DNA from: Flavobacteriales bacterium
Lineage (GTDB): Bacteria; Bacteroidota; Bacteroidia; Flavobacteriales_D; Sanyastnellaceae
Length of the DNA: 64,000 nucleotides
Assembly: GCA_019694805.1 (NCBI GenBank)
Contig: JAIBBG010000007.1
Span: 1-64,000, forward strand
Direction: 5' to 3'
Positions within the stretch are counted from its first letter, which is position 1. Each line of letters opens with the position of its first letter. This document shows, in pieces, positions 40,730-50,487 of this stretch. Position numbers and translations under genes: made by a program. The notes beneath the pieces were generated by a model. That model was not told the DNA's origin. It saw only the letters and a program-made list of their open reading frames with translations, and searched no databases.

Positions 40730-43318
40730 ATGATCAGAAATACCACGATAACCTTTCTTCTGCTTTTCGGAATAAACGCTTCCTCTCAGCTCATCATCAA
40801 CAGCAATCAGAATGCAGGTAATTACATTCAGGATATGCTCCTGGGCTCGGAAATTCAAATATCCAACCTTTCCGTAAATGGCGGTAGTGCCGAATTGCCA
40901 ATCACATCCATCGGTGAATTTGAGTGTATAAATTGCGCCATTGGCATTGATGAAGGGATTATCCTTTCCACCGGAATTGCCACATCTGCCATGGGGCCCA
41001 ACAACGTTACCAATACTTCTGCATCGTTGTCATTGAGTACCATCGATGCAGACATGGACGATCTTGCCTCCGAAGCTCAATTATCTAATATCAATGATTT
41101 GACAGTGATTGAATTTGATTTTGTGGCATACAGCAACAACTTAGATCTTGAAATTGTGTGGGCTTCTGAAGAATATGATTCATATGTCTCTTCGAACTAT
41201 AATGATTTTTTCGGAGCATTTCTAAGCGGTCCGGGCATTGCAGGTCCTTACTCCAATGATGCCGTAAATCTTGCCCTTGTTCCTGGTACATCATTGCCGA
41301 TCGGAGTGAGGAATATCAATAATGGTTACGGCAATATCGGCCCATGTGCGCACTGTGAATATTACAATCAATATGAGAACGATGAATATTTATCGACTCA
41401 TCCGTTTGACCCCCATTTTTCGAATATTCATTTTTCGCAATTCGATGGATGGACCGTTCCTATTCATCTGCAATACGAACTGCAATGTGGAGAGACATAC
41501 CATTTGAAACTTGCCATAGCCGATGCTACCGACAGCAGCTTTGACTCTGGATTGTTCATCAGGAGCAGGATTAACTCCAATGGTACGGCAGTTTTAGTTT
41601 CAAGTCAGTTCGGAGATTCTTCCGAGAGCGATGATGTTTTTTTTGAAAGCTGTAACTCAGGGAGTATAACATTTCAACGCCCTGCCTCTACTGACATCAA
41701 TGTAGATTTCCTGGTGGACCTTACCTATAGCGGATCTGCCAGTAGTGGATCAGACTATGTGAGTTTGCCTTCGCAGATTGTCATACCGGCGGGAGAGACT
41801 CAATTTATTCTTCCCATCGAAATCATAGCTGATGATGTCATTGAAAATTTGGAAACCCTCATACTTCAATTGAGTTATTTGGGTCCATGTCCAAGTGGTA
41901 TCGCCACATCCATGTACACCATGAACATTTCCGATTCTCCACCGAGTCTTGGAATTGTGCAACAATCACCATTGGTTTGTCCTGATCTTGAAAATTTCAT
42001 ACATCCGAACATCGTAGGTGGTTCTGGTAATTTCACCTATGCCTGGGATAATGGCTCTCATGAAGACACATTATTCTATACTACGAGCAATGACACAACT
42101 TACACATTTACACTTACGGATAATTGCAATGGAAATTCTGTATCTTACAATTATGAAGTAAGTGTTTTCAATGCGCCTCCAATCACGTTGGACATTGTTG
42201 ACACCGATAACTCATTACCCATTGTTTGCCTGGAATCGACAATACTTGATGTGTACACTTTTGGCGGTATTAGCCCATTCTTTTATACATACGCCTCGCA
42301 TAACGCTAATTATACGACGACTTTCTTAAACGAATTGTGGACGAGTGCATATAACGTCGGAATGAATGTGGTTACTGTTACAGACTATTGCAACAATTTC
42401 TCTGCAGACTCAATATTCGTTGAAGTTGAAATTGATGAAATCACCATCAACTTGCCAGACACGATTACATATCACTGCGGCGAACACATGACAACCATTG
42501 TAAATTTCGAATATTCAGGAAATACTGAAAATAGTATTTACTTCGAATGGCGTCTAGACAATAATCTATTATCTACTGAGAATGATACTTGTGAATATGT
42601 AGGATACGATGTGAATAACCTTCAGGTATCAGTTTATGGTGATTGCATTTTGAGTGACTTTGATGAGGCCACTCTTGTGATGTTGCCCTATGACCCGAGC
42701 AATTCAGACCCTGCTTATGAATCTTTGTGTCTAACTTACAACGGCTGCATAGATTCTTTAGCTTGTAACTATAATGAGAATGCCATCTTCGAAGATGCAT
42801 CTTGTGTATATAGTGTTCCTTCATCCATCATAACCGGAAGCATAACTCCTGGCAACTCCAATCTGTTTACCTATACCTATGATGCCGTTTCTAATAGCGA
42901 TTTCATATGGACCATTACCAATGGCGAAATCGTGAATGGTCAAGGCACCTCTGGTGTTGAAGTTCAATGGTACGATGCCGGGCAGGGAAGCATTACTGTG
43001 CAGGAAATATTGAATAGTTGTTCATCTGAGCCAGTCACCCTCAACGTTGAAGTATTGTCTATAGGTGAAAACAACGATCTCCATATCCGCATTTATCCGG
43101 TTCCTGCGCATGAATACTTCAATATTCAATTAAGCTCAGAATGGGTAGGCTCAAATTATTCCATCACTGATGAGACAGGTCGATTGTTGCAACAAGGATT
43201 GTTCAATTCAAGGAACAACGTGATCCCCACTACGAATATGGCGCAAGGCAACTATCAACTCACCTTGATTTCAACGCGTGGTGAAACCATGCACAAGAGA
43301 TTTATGGTGATGAACTAA
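40730..43318 (+). CDS. Choice-of-anchor L domain protein with type A T9SS sorting domain
   Basis: The ATG at 40730 is preferred over 40637: the signal peptide (MIRNTTITFLLLFGINASSQ) begins there and a consensus promoter lies in the excluded part. The 862-residue product has a choice-of-anchor L domain (about 20-270; WASEEYDSYVSSNYNDFFGAFLSGPG), a Calx-beta-like module (about 285-385), SprB/Ig-like repeats, a Cys-rich segment of the C.DSLACNYNENA..EDASC type, and a type A sorting domain (IRIYPVPAHEYFNIQL). It shares its N-terminal architecture with the giant adhesin at 16921 but ends in a different CTD type and has no PorP neighbour. Probably a surface protein of unknown ligand. Confidence 0.87.
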   Translation: MIRNTTITFLLLFGINASSQLIINSNQNAGNYIQDMLLGSEIQISNLSVNGGSAELPITSIGEFECINCAIGIDEGIILSTGIATSAMGPNNVTNTSASLSLSTIDADMDDLASEAQLSNINDLTVIEFDFVAYSNNLDLEIVWASEEYDSYVSSNYNDFFGAFLSGPGIAGPYSNDAVNLALVPGTSLPIGVRNINNGYGNIGPCAHCEYYNQYENDEYLSTHPFDPHFSNIHFSQFDGWTVPIHLQYELQCGETYHLKLAIADATDSSFDSGLFIRSRINSNGTAVLVSSQFGDSSESDDVFFESCNSGSITFQRPASTDINVDFLVDLTYSGSASSGSDYVSLPSQIVIPAGETQFILPIEIIADDVIENLETLILQLSYLGPCPSGIATSMYTMNISDSPPSLGIVQQSPLVCPDLENFIHPNIVGGSGNFTYAWDNGSHEDTLFYTTSNDTTYTFTLTDNCNGNSVSYNYEVSVFNAPPITLDIVDTDNSLPIVCLESTILDVYTFGGISPFFYTYASHNANYTTTFLNELWTSAYNVGMNVVTVTDYCNNFSADSIFVEVEIDEITINLPDTITYHCGEHMTTIVNFEYSGNTENSIYFEWRLDNNLLSTENDTCEYVGYDVNNLQVSVYGDCILSDFDEATLVMLPYDPSNSDPAYESLCLTYNGCIDSLACNYNENAIFEDASCVYSVPSSIITGSITPGNSNLFTYTYDAVSNSDFIWTITNGEIVNGQGTSGVEVQWYDAGQGSITVQEILNSCSSEPVTLNVEVLSIGENNDLHIRIYPVPAHEYFNIQLSSEWVGSNYSITDETGRLLQQGLFNSRNNVIPTTNMAQGNYQLTLISTRGETMHKRFMVMN

Positions 43319-43345
43319 TTGAGGAGAAATCTGATCTTTACTCAT

Positions 43346-43371
43346 CAAAAAAGCCCCTTTCGGGGCTTTTT
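43346..43371. terminator. Bidirectional intrinsic terminator
   Basis: The 6-bp stem AGCCCC/GGGGCT with a TTTC loop is flanked by A and T runs on both sides. It serves the anchor-L gene (+) and the metalloprotease gene (-), which converge here. Confidence 0.85.
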
Positions 43372-43392
43372 ACTTTCTGTTTGGATTTAAAA

Positions 43393-45984
43393 TTATCCTT
43401 TGGGTTCAAGAGCGCTCTTCACGATGCTTCTGACATAATCTCTGTGTGCTTTGGTAAGTGCATCAGGGCTGGTGCCTGTTGCCATCATATTGTCGATACG
43501 TTTCAATTCACTCATCGCCATGGCACGGCTGATATGATCATATCTTCCTTTCGGATCAAGCATTTCAGCGAGTCTTGTGGTGTATTCCACTTGCAAATTT
43601 TGACGAAAAGTGTTCACCCCAGTCTTCGCATCCGCTTGGAACATGGCGTTGGTCAACGAAGTGAAGTACTCATCGAGTGAGTAAGTATTCCCATACATTT
43701 GGCTGTCAGTGATGCGTTGGAGTACCGAAGCATGCAAGAGGTGGCTCAAACACTCACGTTGCATACTCAAGACACGCTGATGGATTTTTGGATCTTCGCT
43801 GAACGCGAAATGATCAAATCCACGTCTTTGCTCGAGGAGGTAGTTATAAAGTGAATTGGCTTTGCTCCAAGCGTCTGGAGCAAATGCATATTTAGCCAAT
43901 GCATCCAATGCTGCTTTTTGTTTTGCTTCTGACACTGGCTCGAAAGGGCGAACTTTTGCTCCTTGACCGGCATATGATCGATCATAGTGAACACCACCAA
44001 TTTGTCTGGTCATGATGCGAATCTGGTTAGCGTATTCACCACTGGCAATCAAATAAGCTTGCAACAATTCATGGTAACTCTGATTGTTCTTTTCAAAACG
44101 ATCCTTCAGTTTAGGAAGAATATGATTGACCAACTCGCAACGTTCAGCAGCATAGGCAACTGGATCATTGGTTAGGTCATAAATGTTCACATCAGGATCA
44201 ATACCTTTTCCACTCATACGCATATCATCTGCGTCGTTTCCGTACATCAGATTGGGCTCGGTACTTCTTTCTGTAATTTTCTTAAGTCGGTATTCTTCAA
44301 GTTTTGGATCATCCAACGCCGGACTATATCCGTATTCGATAACCCATAGATCGTATGGGCCGGGTTTGGTATCACAATACAAAGTTTGATCTTTTGGATT
44401 CAATTGATAATTGAATGCCGGGTATTCCATCACAGAATTCGCAAGACCATCTTTCTCCACTTTAGCTGGATTCTTGACATCTGCCATGGTACTCATAGTG
44501 CTAGCACGCATGTTATGGGTAAGCCCAAGCGTATGCCCTACTTCGTGCAACACAAGTCTGTAGAGCAATTGCCTCACGATTTCCTTTTCTGCTGCATCAT
44601 TCATACCCAATGCAGAAGCTGCTGTTGTTCCAAAGATCACATCATGGTTGGTCATTTGAGATGCAGAACACAAGAAAGGGTTTCGGATTTGTTGTCCAAT
44701 CTGTGCTTCCAATTCATCATCGTTCAAATAACCTGCGGTGCGGAATACATTTTCAGCATTGACGCGATTGACAATGGCTACAAACTCCAACATGATATCC
44801 GCTCCAAGTATTTGTCCTGTGCGAGGATTCACGAAACTTGGACCATAGCCACCAAATGGTGGCAATGGAGAAGATGTCCAGCGCAACACATTATAGCGGA
44901 TATCCCCTGCATCCCATGTTGCGTCATCTGGTTGTTCCTTACACACCACTGCATTGCTGAAACCAGCTTTTTCAAATGCCACATTCCATCTTTCGCATGC
45001 TTCCTTAATAATAGGTCTCAATTCTTTGGGCGTGGTGTTTTCGATCCAATAAGTGATCGGTTCTACGGGATCAGAAATTTTAGCTTTCGGATCCTTCTTT
45101 TCAAGATTCCACTTATGAATAACGTCTCTGTATGGTGTAGCAGAGAAGCTTGTCATATCATTCACCTGTGTGCTGAAATAACCAATACGAGGATCATCGA
45201 ATCTTGGCTGAAAATTGTTTGATGGCACTTCCAGAATACTATGCTGGTATTTGATAGAAATATTTCTGGGATCGGCCAATGCTTCCGAATTCATCATCGG
45301 TGAAGAGTTTTCATAGACATAAGTGACACCGATTTCCGTGTTCTGCGGATAGTTATTGATATCGTGAACTTTCGACTTGGAAGAGCTCAAACCACCTAAC
45401 AAACCAGGAGGCGCGCCTGGAGGCGATGGATATTTGATGATCTGAAATTTCTCAGAGAGAAAAACGGCATCACCATCAATGAGGTACTTCGACTTGTCCT
45501 TGCTTACCGCTTCAATTTTTTCACTGGCCAGAAGCGGGTCATTGATATTGGCTTCGGCCGCTTTACTCAATTCTGTGTTGGGATCAAACCAAAAATTGGT
45601 ATTCTCCTGAATGATGTCCAATTTCTCATAAGACTTGCTGAATTTGATGACCTTGCTTCCACCGTAAGAACCACGGAAATAGCCAGCTTCAACCGGTGCA
45701 TCAATGATGTGGTTGAAATAAATGAATTCTTTTCCCAATTGATCCTCGCGAACCTCAAGATACGTTTTACCGGAAGTAGAATCACGCCATATGGTGAACA
45801 AACCTTCCGACTTCGCACACTTTTTTGTGATGTCGGTGTATTTGTCTTCTTCCTTCTTTTCGTCCTTTTTTTCGGCAGATTCAGTTTTACCCTTTTTCTT
45901 TTTTGTTTCCTTTTTATCCTGTGCATGGATAGCAGGACAAGTGAATAGGAATGCAGAAATAATCAGCAGTGTAGTTTTCTTCAT
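43393..45984 (-). CDS. Zinc-dependent metalloprotease (DUF5117/DUF5118 family)
   Basis: The 863-residue protein has a signal peptide (TTLLIISAFLFTCPAIHAQ), then a Lys/Glu-rich charged linker (about 20-48) and the DUF5118/DUF5117 regions (about 50-330). The zinc site is HEVGHTLGLTHN at about residue 480, the HExxHxxGxxH pattern of metzincin-like peptidases. No T9SS sorting domain is seen, so it is probably periplasmic or released another way. The family is widespread in Bacteroidota; substrates are poorly known. A minus-strand promoter candidate lies at 46014-46045 (TTTG-N20-TAGCTTCG). Confidence 0.9.
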   Translation of the reverse strand: MKKTTLLIISAFLFTCPAIHAQDKKETKKKKGKTESAEKKDEKKEEDKYTDITKKCAKSEGLFTIWRDSTSGKTYLEVREDQLGKEFIYFNHIIDAPVEAGYFRGSYGGSKVIKFSKSYEKLDIIQENTNFWFDPNTELSKAAEANINDPLLASEKIEAVSKDKSKYLIDGDAVFLSEKFQIIKYPSPPGAPPGLLGGLSSSKSKVHDINNYPQNTEIGVTYVYENSSPMMNSEALADPRNISIKYQHSILEVPSNNFQPRFDDPRIGYFSTQVNDMTSFSATPYRDVIHKWNLEKKDPKAKISDPVEPITYWIENTTPKELRPIIKEACERWNVAFEKAGFSNAVVCKEQPDDATWDAGDIRYNVLRWTSSPLPPFGGYGPSFVNPRTGQILGADIMLEFVAIVNRVNAENVFRTAGYLNDDELEAQIGQQIRNPFLCSASQMTNHDVIFGTTAASALGMNDAAEKEIVRQLLYRLVLHEVGHTLGLTHNMRASTMSTMADVKNPAKVEKDGLANSVMEYPAFNYQLNPKDQTLYCDTKPGPYDLWVIEYGYSPALDDPKLEEYRLKKITERSTEPNLMYGNDADDMRMSGKGIDPDVNIYDLTNDPVAYAAERCELVNHILPKLKDRFEKNNQSYHELLQAYLIASGEYANQIRIMTRQIGGVHYDRSYAGQGAKVRPFEPVSEAKQKAALDALAKYAFAPDAWSKANSLYNYLLEQRRGFDHFAFSEDPKIHQRVLSMQRECLSHLLHASVLQRITDSQMYGNTYSLDEYFTSLTNAMFQADAKTGVNTFRQNLQVEYTTRLAEMLDPKGRYDHISRAMAMSELKRIDNMMATGTSPDALTKAHRDYVRSIVKSALEPKG

Positions 45985-46013
45985 CGTGATAAAATTTGGC
46001 GATTAACCTGAGG

Positions 46014-46045
46014 CGAAGCTAAGAGTTGCCCGACAACATGCCAAA
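46014..46045 (-). promoter_or_regulatory. Candidate promoter of the metalloprotease gene
   Basis: On the minus strand, TTTG (46042-46045), a 20-nt spacer and TAGCTTCG (46014-46021) differ from the consensus at one position. The start codon lies about 30 nt downstream. Confidence 0.45.
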
Positions 46046-46133
46046 CCGTTTATCCAATTTTCAGGAATCCTGAGAAAAAGGCGAATCGGTCTTGCATTGC
46101 GCGTTCTATCCCAAAATTCACTTACTTTGTGAC

Positions 46134-46427
46134 ATGAATTCAAGTGAATTTGTCTTTTCCAATCACGCCATAGAAAGCCTGAGGGCCATCATTGAAGACT
46201 TGCAACAGGTGTCTTTGTTATCCGCTGAAAAAGTTCGGTCACGGATCATGCACAAACTGCATTTGATTCAACACCAGCCGATGCAATCGTCCAAAAAAGT
46301 TGAAGCTGGCATGGATCGCCACATCCGCGTTGCAGCGGTTTTGAACTATAAAATCTTTTACATGGTTGAAGACACGAGAATTTCTGTTCTGGAAATTCTG
46401 TTGGATAAAGAAGTCAAAAACGCTTAG
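46134..46427 (+). CDS. RelE/ParE-superfamily-like small protein without a visible antitoxin
   Basis: The 97-residue protein starts at the ATG 46134; the longer frame from a TTG at 46092 is rejected. The helical hairpin (NHAIESLRAIIEDLQQVSLLSAEKVRSRIMHKLHLI) followed by strands ending RVAAVLNYKIFYMVEDTRISVLEILLDKE is typical of ParE/RelE toxins (Y.I.Y.V....I.VL.I). No antitoxin-sized gene is adjacent: 150 bp of intergenic DNA lie upstream and bestrophin lies 11 bp downstream. TTACTTTG sits 4 nt before the ATG. It may be a solitary toxin-fold protein with another role. Confidence 0.65.
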   Translation: MNSSEFVFSNHAIESLRAIIEDLQQVSLLSAEKVRSRIMHKLHLIQHQPMQSSKKVEAGMDRHIRVAAVLNYKIFYMVEDTRISVLEILLDKEVKNA

Positions 46428-46438
46428 TATACCGATTT

Positions 46439-47338
46439 ATGATTGCCTACAATCCTCGTGAATGGTTTTCACAAATCACCAGATTTCATAAGGCTGATAC
46501 GGTGCGCCAACTTGCACCAACCATGATCATTCTGGCAGCAGTAACTGCCATTGTAGTCATCCTCGAGCATTATTTCATCCATGTCAAAGCTGATGGAAGA
46601 CTATCCAAGATGTCCGTCATGTATGGTTTTTTAGGATTTGTTATTTCCCTATTACTCGTATTTCGAACCAATACGGCATATGAAAGATGGTGGGAAGGAC
46701 GAAAGCTTTGGGGAGCATTGGTGAATTGTTCGAGAAACCTTGCCATTAAAGTCAATGCAGTATTGGGAAATGTACATGAAACATCCAGACAACGATTGAT
46801 CGAACACATCATTCACTTTCCATATGCATTGAAGAATCACCTCCGCAATGTGACAACCATGAATGAACAAGAGCTCGCTGAATTATTCAAAATGGTTGAT
46901 TTCAAAAACAAAAAACATATTCCTCTCCAAATCAGCCAATCCTTTTATGAGGAATTACTCAAGCTACATCGCGAAGGAAAAATCAATGGTGAGCAATTGC
47001 TCATCATCAATCAGGAAGCCCAGCAATGGATGGAAATTTGTGGTGCTTGTGAACGAATCAGAAATACACCCATACCCTACTCTTATTCGACCTTTCTGAA
47101 GAAGTTCATTTTTATCTATGTGATCACCATGCCTTTCATTTACGGACCAGTGCTGATGTATTTCGCCATTCCTTTGGTCGTTTTCATTTTTTACGTGCTG
47201 GCTTCATTAGAAATCATCGCCGAAGAAATAGAAAATCCATTCGGAACAGATGCCAATGATCTTCCGCTGGATGAGATTTCGAAGAATATTAGAAATGCTG
47301 TAGAGCTCATCTCGAATTCTCCGCACCATGCAGGATAA
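46439..47338 (+). CDS. Bestrophin-family anion channel
   Basis: The 299-residue membrane protein has an N-terminal YNPREWFSQITRFHKADTVRQL, two N-terminal membrane spans (about 25-45 and 60-80; ending LLLVFRTNTAYERWWEGRKLWG, the bestrophin hallmark), and a second pair around 215-260 (FIYVITMPFIYGPVLMYFAIPLVVFIFYVLAS). It ends in the conserved acidic IENPFGTDANDLPLDEI. Bacterial homologues form pentameric ion channels. It lies 11 bp after the ParE-like gene and overlaps the next gene by 11 bp. Confidence 0.9.
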   Translation: MIAYNPREWFSQITRFHKADTVRQLAPTMIILAAVTAIVVILEHYFIHVKADGRLSKMSVMYGFLGFVISLLLVFRTNTAYERWWEGRKLWGALVNCSRNLAIKVNAVLGNVHETSRQRLIEHIIHFPYALKNHLRNVTTMNEQELAELFKMVDFKNKKHIPLQISQSFYEELLKLHREGKINGEQLLIINQEAQQWMEICGACERIRNTPIPYSYSTFLKKFIFIYVITMPFIYGPVLMYFAIPLVVFIFYVLASLEIIAEEIENPFGTDANDLPLDEISKNIRNAVELISNSPHHAG

Positions 47339-48077
47339 TCAAGAACTTTTAGAAGCGATTCAGAACGCTTCAGACCAACGCATTCGTGAGATCATTAAAA
47401 GAAAAAATGACTATAACCCGGATGCTGTAAAATTCGCTGAAGCGGAGTGGATTAAAAGGAATTTACAGGAAGAACCGCGAGCTGTTACCGAGAGCAAAAA
47501 ACTTCCTCCTCCATTGTGGGAGATTAAATTGAAGCGGTATCCATACAATCAGCTTTCGTCTCAAACACAATTACTGGATAGCCCAGAATCATCACACGCA
47601 TTACCCGTTTATTTGAGGGTATTTGCTCTTTTTATGTTCCTCCAGTATTTCTATCTGAACAGCACAGTTATCAGTCTATTCTTCGAAAATTTTGCATACC
47701 ATAATCTGGAAATTATCATCTTTTCAGCATTCCGCGCGATCCTGTCATGTATTCCGTTGATTGCTTATGGCCTTTTATTCTTTGGCTATCGAATCAGCTG
47801 GTTCTTGATACTCCTTCAGACCTTGAACATGGCGATCGAATTTTTCAGTCATTTCCATCGTTTGCGATTTATGCATTTCGATGACCCCGGATTGGAAGAA
47901 GTGATTTTTGTCTTACAATTTTTGGTTATCATCGTTTCTCTTTACCTCCTCCACAAATCCAAAGTATTGAAGACATTCGAAATCACTCCCGGCTTGAGAT
48001 ACAAGAGTTATCTCGCGTCGGTGATTTTTGCTTTGCTTCTTTTCTACCTTAATAAGTCCTTTTCGTTGACATTCTGA
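47328..48077 (+). CDS. Membrane protein of unknown function
   Basis: The 249-residue protein has a soluble, charged N-terminus of about 95 residues (IREIIKRKNDYNPDAVKFAEAEWIKRN). About five membrane helices follow (around 95-120, 130-150, 155-175, 190-210 and 225-245). I recognise no family. The start overlaps bestrophin by 11 bp, so the two are probably translated together. Its last 29 bp overlap the convergent M14 peptidase gene. Confidence 0.7.
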   Translation: MQDNQELLEAIQNASDQRIREIIKRKNDYNPDAVKFAEAEWIKRNLQEEPRAVTESKKLPPPLWEIKLKRYPYNQLSSQTQLLDSPESSHALPVYLRVFALFMFLQYFYLNSTVISLFFENFAYHNLEIIIFSAFRAILSCIPLIAYGLLFFGYRISWFLILLQTLNMAIEFFSHFHRLRFMHFDDPGLEEVIFVLQFLVIIVSLYLLHKSKVLKTFEITPGLRYKSYLASVIFALLLFYLNKSFSLTF

Positions 48078-49803
48078 AAATGGGATATAAACTTAGTGTC
48101 TGCTCAAAATAAGGTGAATGCTGATATATCCAATACAATTGATTCCAGTGATTGGCCTTTAGTGTCTCATCATCTTTCATAGCTGCATCAAATTGTTTTT
48201 TCAATGATTGATCATTCCTGAGCAACTCAGCGGCAATGTCTTCAAAGACGTAATCACTGAACCATTCCTTTTGTTGCAACATGGAATCAAAAAAATTCCA
48301 AGCGAAAAAACTGTCTTCACATTGTGGTTCCAACACATGGCAGATATATCGACAAGCAGGTTGGTTGGTCTTCACCATGACATCACCTGCGAAGAATTGA
48401 TGCCTCACATTCATCAATTCAGTCTTGACATCCTCATGGAGATAGTGACCTTCGTATGGCCTTTTTCCTGTTTGATAATCGATGATGCGATAAGCTTGAA
48501 CCGACATCACACTATCTATTGAAAGAACTTCCGTTTTCACTCCATTCCAGCGCAATCTTTCCAAGACATCAGTCCATCCTTGCGGAATGATATAATATTC
48601 TGGCATCTCCACCTCTTGTACAACCTTAAACTTGCGATACCAATTGATTTTCCTTGTCCAAGGCGATTGATGATCATATTTCAAGCGGTCACCACTGCCA
48701 ATAGATGAACTTTCATTTCTTGCCTCATAGCCGCTAAAGATCAGTGAATCCAACTTCGTAGTGTCCAATTCAAATCCAATCGGAAATCGCTTCATGGCCA
48801 ACATTTCCTCTTCTGCCTTGGCCACTTGCAATCTTATTTCTGCATCATGTTTTTGAACATAATCCAACAGTATTTTTAGAAAAAGAGACGTGCTTTTTAC
48901 ACGTTGATTGAATGGTTTTAGCATATGCGTCTCAGTAGTAAACCCAATGGTATTGAACAAAGCAGCATAACCGGTTGCAAAGCGCGGACTCTCGAAAAAA
49001 TCCACTATGCCTGTTTCTGGAGTACGTCCCATGGTATTTACATATGGACACATCTTATCACCTTCCTTCTCCATGGCTGAGAATAGTGCCGGCTCAAATT
49101 GGCTTTTCACATAACGCCCAAGGCTGCCACCCAGTTTATCTGTTTGTGTTGTGATCAGGGTCATGGTATAGGGATAGTCAGCACCATTGCTGACATGTGT
49201 ATCCACCAGAACATGAGGTTTAATCCTCGAAAATATTTGATTGAATGTCTGTGCATTCTTGCTGTCACACTTTACGAAATCGCGATTCAGATCCAGGTTT
49301 TTGGCATTCCCACGGAATCCATATTCCTTGGGTCCGTTCTGATTTGCCCGACTATAAGAACCACGATTTAAAGCACCATCAACATTATATATAGGAATCA
49401 TACAAACGATGACATGTTTCAACATCTCAGTTGATGCCGGTGAACCATCGAGCAATTGTTGGGCAAGCATCATGCTCGCATTCACACCATCAGGCTCTCC
49501 GGGATGAATCCCATTGTTGATCATAAGTATCACTTTGTTCCGATCAAACAATTCCGGATAAAATATACCGTCCTGATTGATGACGAATAAATGAAGTGGT
49601 TTACCAATATCCGTTGTTCCAATCTCCAATAAACCGGCTTGCGTTGATTGCTTATCCAATTCGCGGTAAAAACTGATGCATTCATCCCATGTTGGCGTCT
49701 GATTATCACCCGGAAGTACGAATTGGGCCTGTGAATTAACCAACATTAAAAAATGTATAGCAATTGTTAAGAAGTAGCGAACCAAGAAGGTGTAATTCGT
49801 CAT
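48049..49803 (-). CDS. M14 family zinc carboxypeptidase
   Basis: The 584-residue protein has a signal peptide (to about 26). Zinc-binding residues are visible: His and Glu in NNGIHPGEPDG, and the third His in LVDTHVSNG. The substrate-binding NLDLNRDF motif and a catalytic Glu candidate in TTETHML are also present. The C-terminal half (about 350-584) is a family extension of unknown fold. It probably trims peptides or peptidoglycan outside the cytoplasm. No T9SS sorting domain is present. Confidence 0.88.
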   Translation of the reverse strand: MTNYTFLVRYFLTIAIHFLMLVNSQAQFVLPGDNQTPTWDECISFYRELDKQSTQAGLLEIGTTDIGKPLHLFVINQDGIFYPELFDRNKVILMINNGIHPGEPDGVNASMMLAQQLLDGSPASTEMLKHVIVCMIPIYNVDGALNRGSYSRANQNGPKEYGFRGNAKNLDLNRDFVKCDSKNAQTFNQIFSRIKPHVLVDTHVSNGADYPYTMTLITTQTDKLGGSLGRYVKSQFEPALFSAMEKEGDKMCPYVNTMGRTPETGIVDFFESPRFATGYAALFNTIGFTTETHMLKPFNQRVKSTSLFLKILLDYVQKHDAEIRLQVAKAEEEMLAMKRFPIGFELDTTKLDSLIFSGYEARNESSSIGSGDRLKYDHQSPWTRKINWYRKFKVVQEVEMPEYYIIPQGWTDVLERLRWNGVKTEVLSIDSVMSVQAYRIIDYQTGKRPYEGHYLHEDVKTELMNVRHQFFAGDVMVKTNQPACRYICHVLEPQCEDSFFAWNFFDSMLQQKEWFSDYVFEDIAAELLRNDQSLKKQFDAAMKDDETLKANHWNQLYWIYQHSPYFEQTLSLYPIFRMSTKRTY

Positions 49804-49914
49804 TTGATTTGGAGTGGTATAATTTTAGGATTGAAATTTCACACTTGAAAAAACAGCACAAAAAAGCAACAATCTCCGACATTTTGCTGTTAAAAGACAA
49901 GGAAAGAATAGATT

Positions 49915-50487
49915 ATGGATCTCGGACCCGATAAAAATATTAAGCCGCACAAAGGACAAGTGCTACTTGCAGAGCCTTTTCTCAATGATCCTTATTTCCG
50001 CCGCACTGTTATTTTTCTGTGCGAGCACAACAACGATGGCTCATTCGGTTTTGTTTTGAATAACTACATTGATGTTGACCTAGAACAAATCATGGAAAAC
50101 ATGCCTTCATTCGAAGGTAGAATCAGCATCGGTGGACCTGTTCGCAATAGCAATCTCTATTACCTGCATACACTAGGCGAAACCATCGACGAAAGCGTTG
50201 AAATTATTCCCGGTGTATATATGGGCGGCAATTTCGATACGTTGAAAAAACTTCTCATATCAGGACAGGTTCATAAAGATCAGGTGAGGTTCTTCGTTGG
50301 TTACAGTGGCTGGTCACCAGAGCAACTCGAAAATGAAATCAAGTCCAACTCATGGTTCGTTACTTCAGTTCCCAAAGAAGTGGTGATGAACAGCGAAGTT
50401 TCTGATTTGTGGAAAGCCATCATGAAATCGATGGGTAGAAAAGGTCAAATGCTGGCCAATATGCCCGAAGATCCTTCTCTCAACTAA
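49915..50487 (+). CDS. YqgE/AlgH family protein
   Basis: The 190-residue protein matches UPF0301 (YqgE/AlgH): KGQVLLAEPFLNDPYFRRTVIFLCEHN near the start, GSFGFVLNN, IGGPV, and FVGYSGWSPEQLENEI towards the end. The structure of the family is known but its function is not settled; it is cytoplasmic. The length is typical. The 3' end overlaps the convergent ATP-grasp-like gene by 8 bp. Confidence 0.92.
   Translation: MDLGPDKNIKPHKGQVLLAEPFLNDPYFRRTVIFLCEHNNDGSFGFVLNNYIDVDLEQIMENMPSFEGRISIGGPVRNSNLYYLHTLGETIDESVEIIPGVYMGGNFDTLKKLLISGQVHKDQVRFFVGYSGWSPEQLENEIKSNSWFVTSVPKEVVMNSEVSDLWKAIMKSMGRKGQMLANMPEDPSLN

Noticed and set aside
44386-45222. 278-codon plus-strand frame inside the metalloprotease gene
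   Set aside because: Antisense of a well-supported protease gene that contains the HExxH motif; the product is rich in Cys, His and Ile without domain logic.
46092-46133. TTG-initiated extension of the ParE-like protein
   Set aside because: The ATG at 46134 with the -7-like element 4 nt upstream is a better start; the extension overlaps that element.
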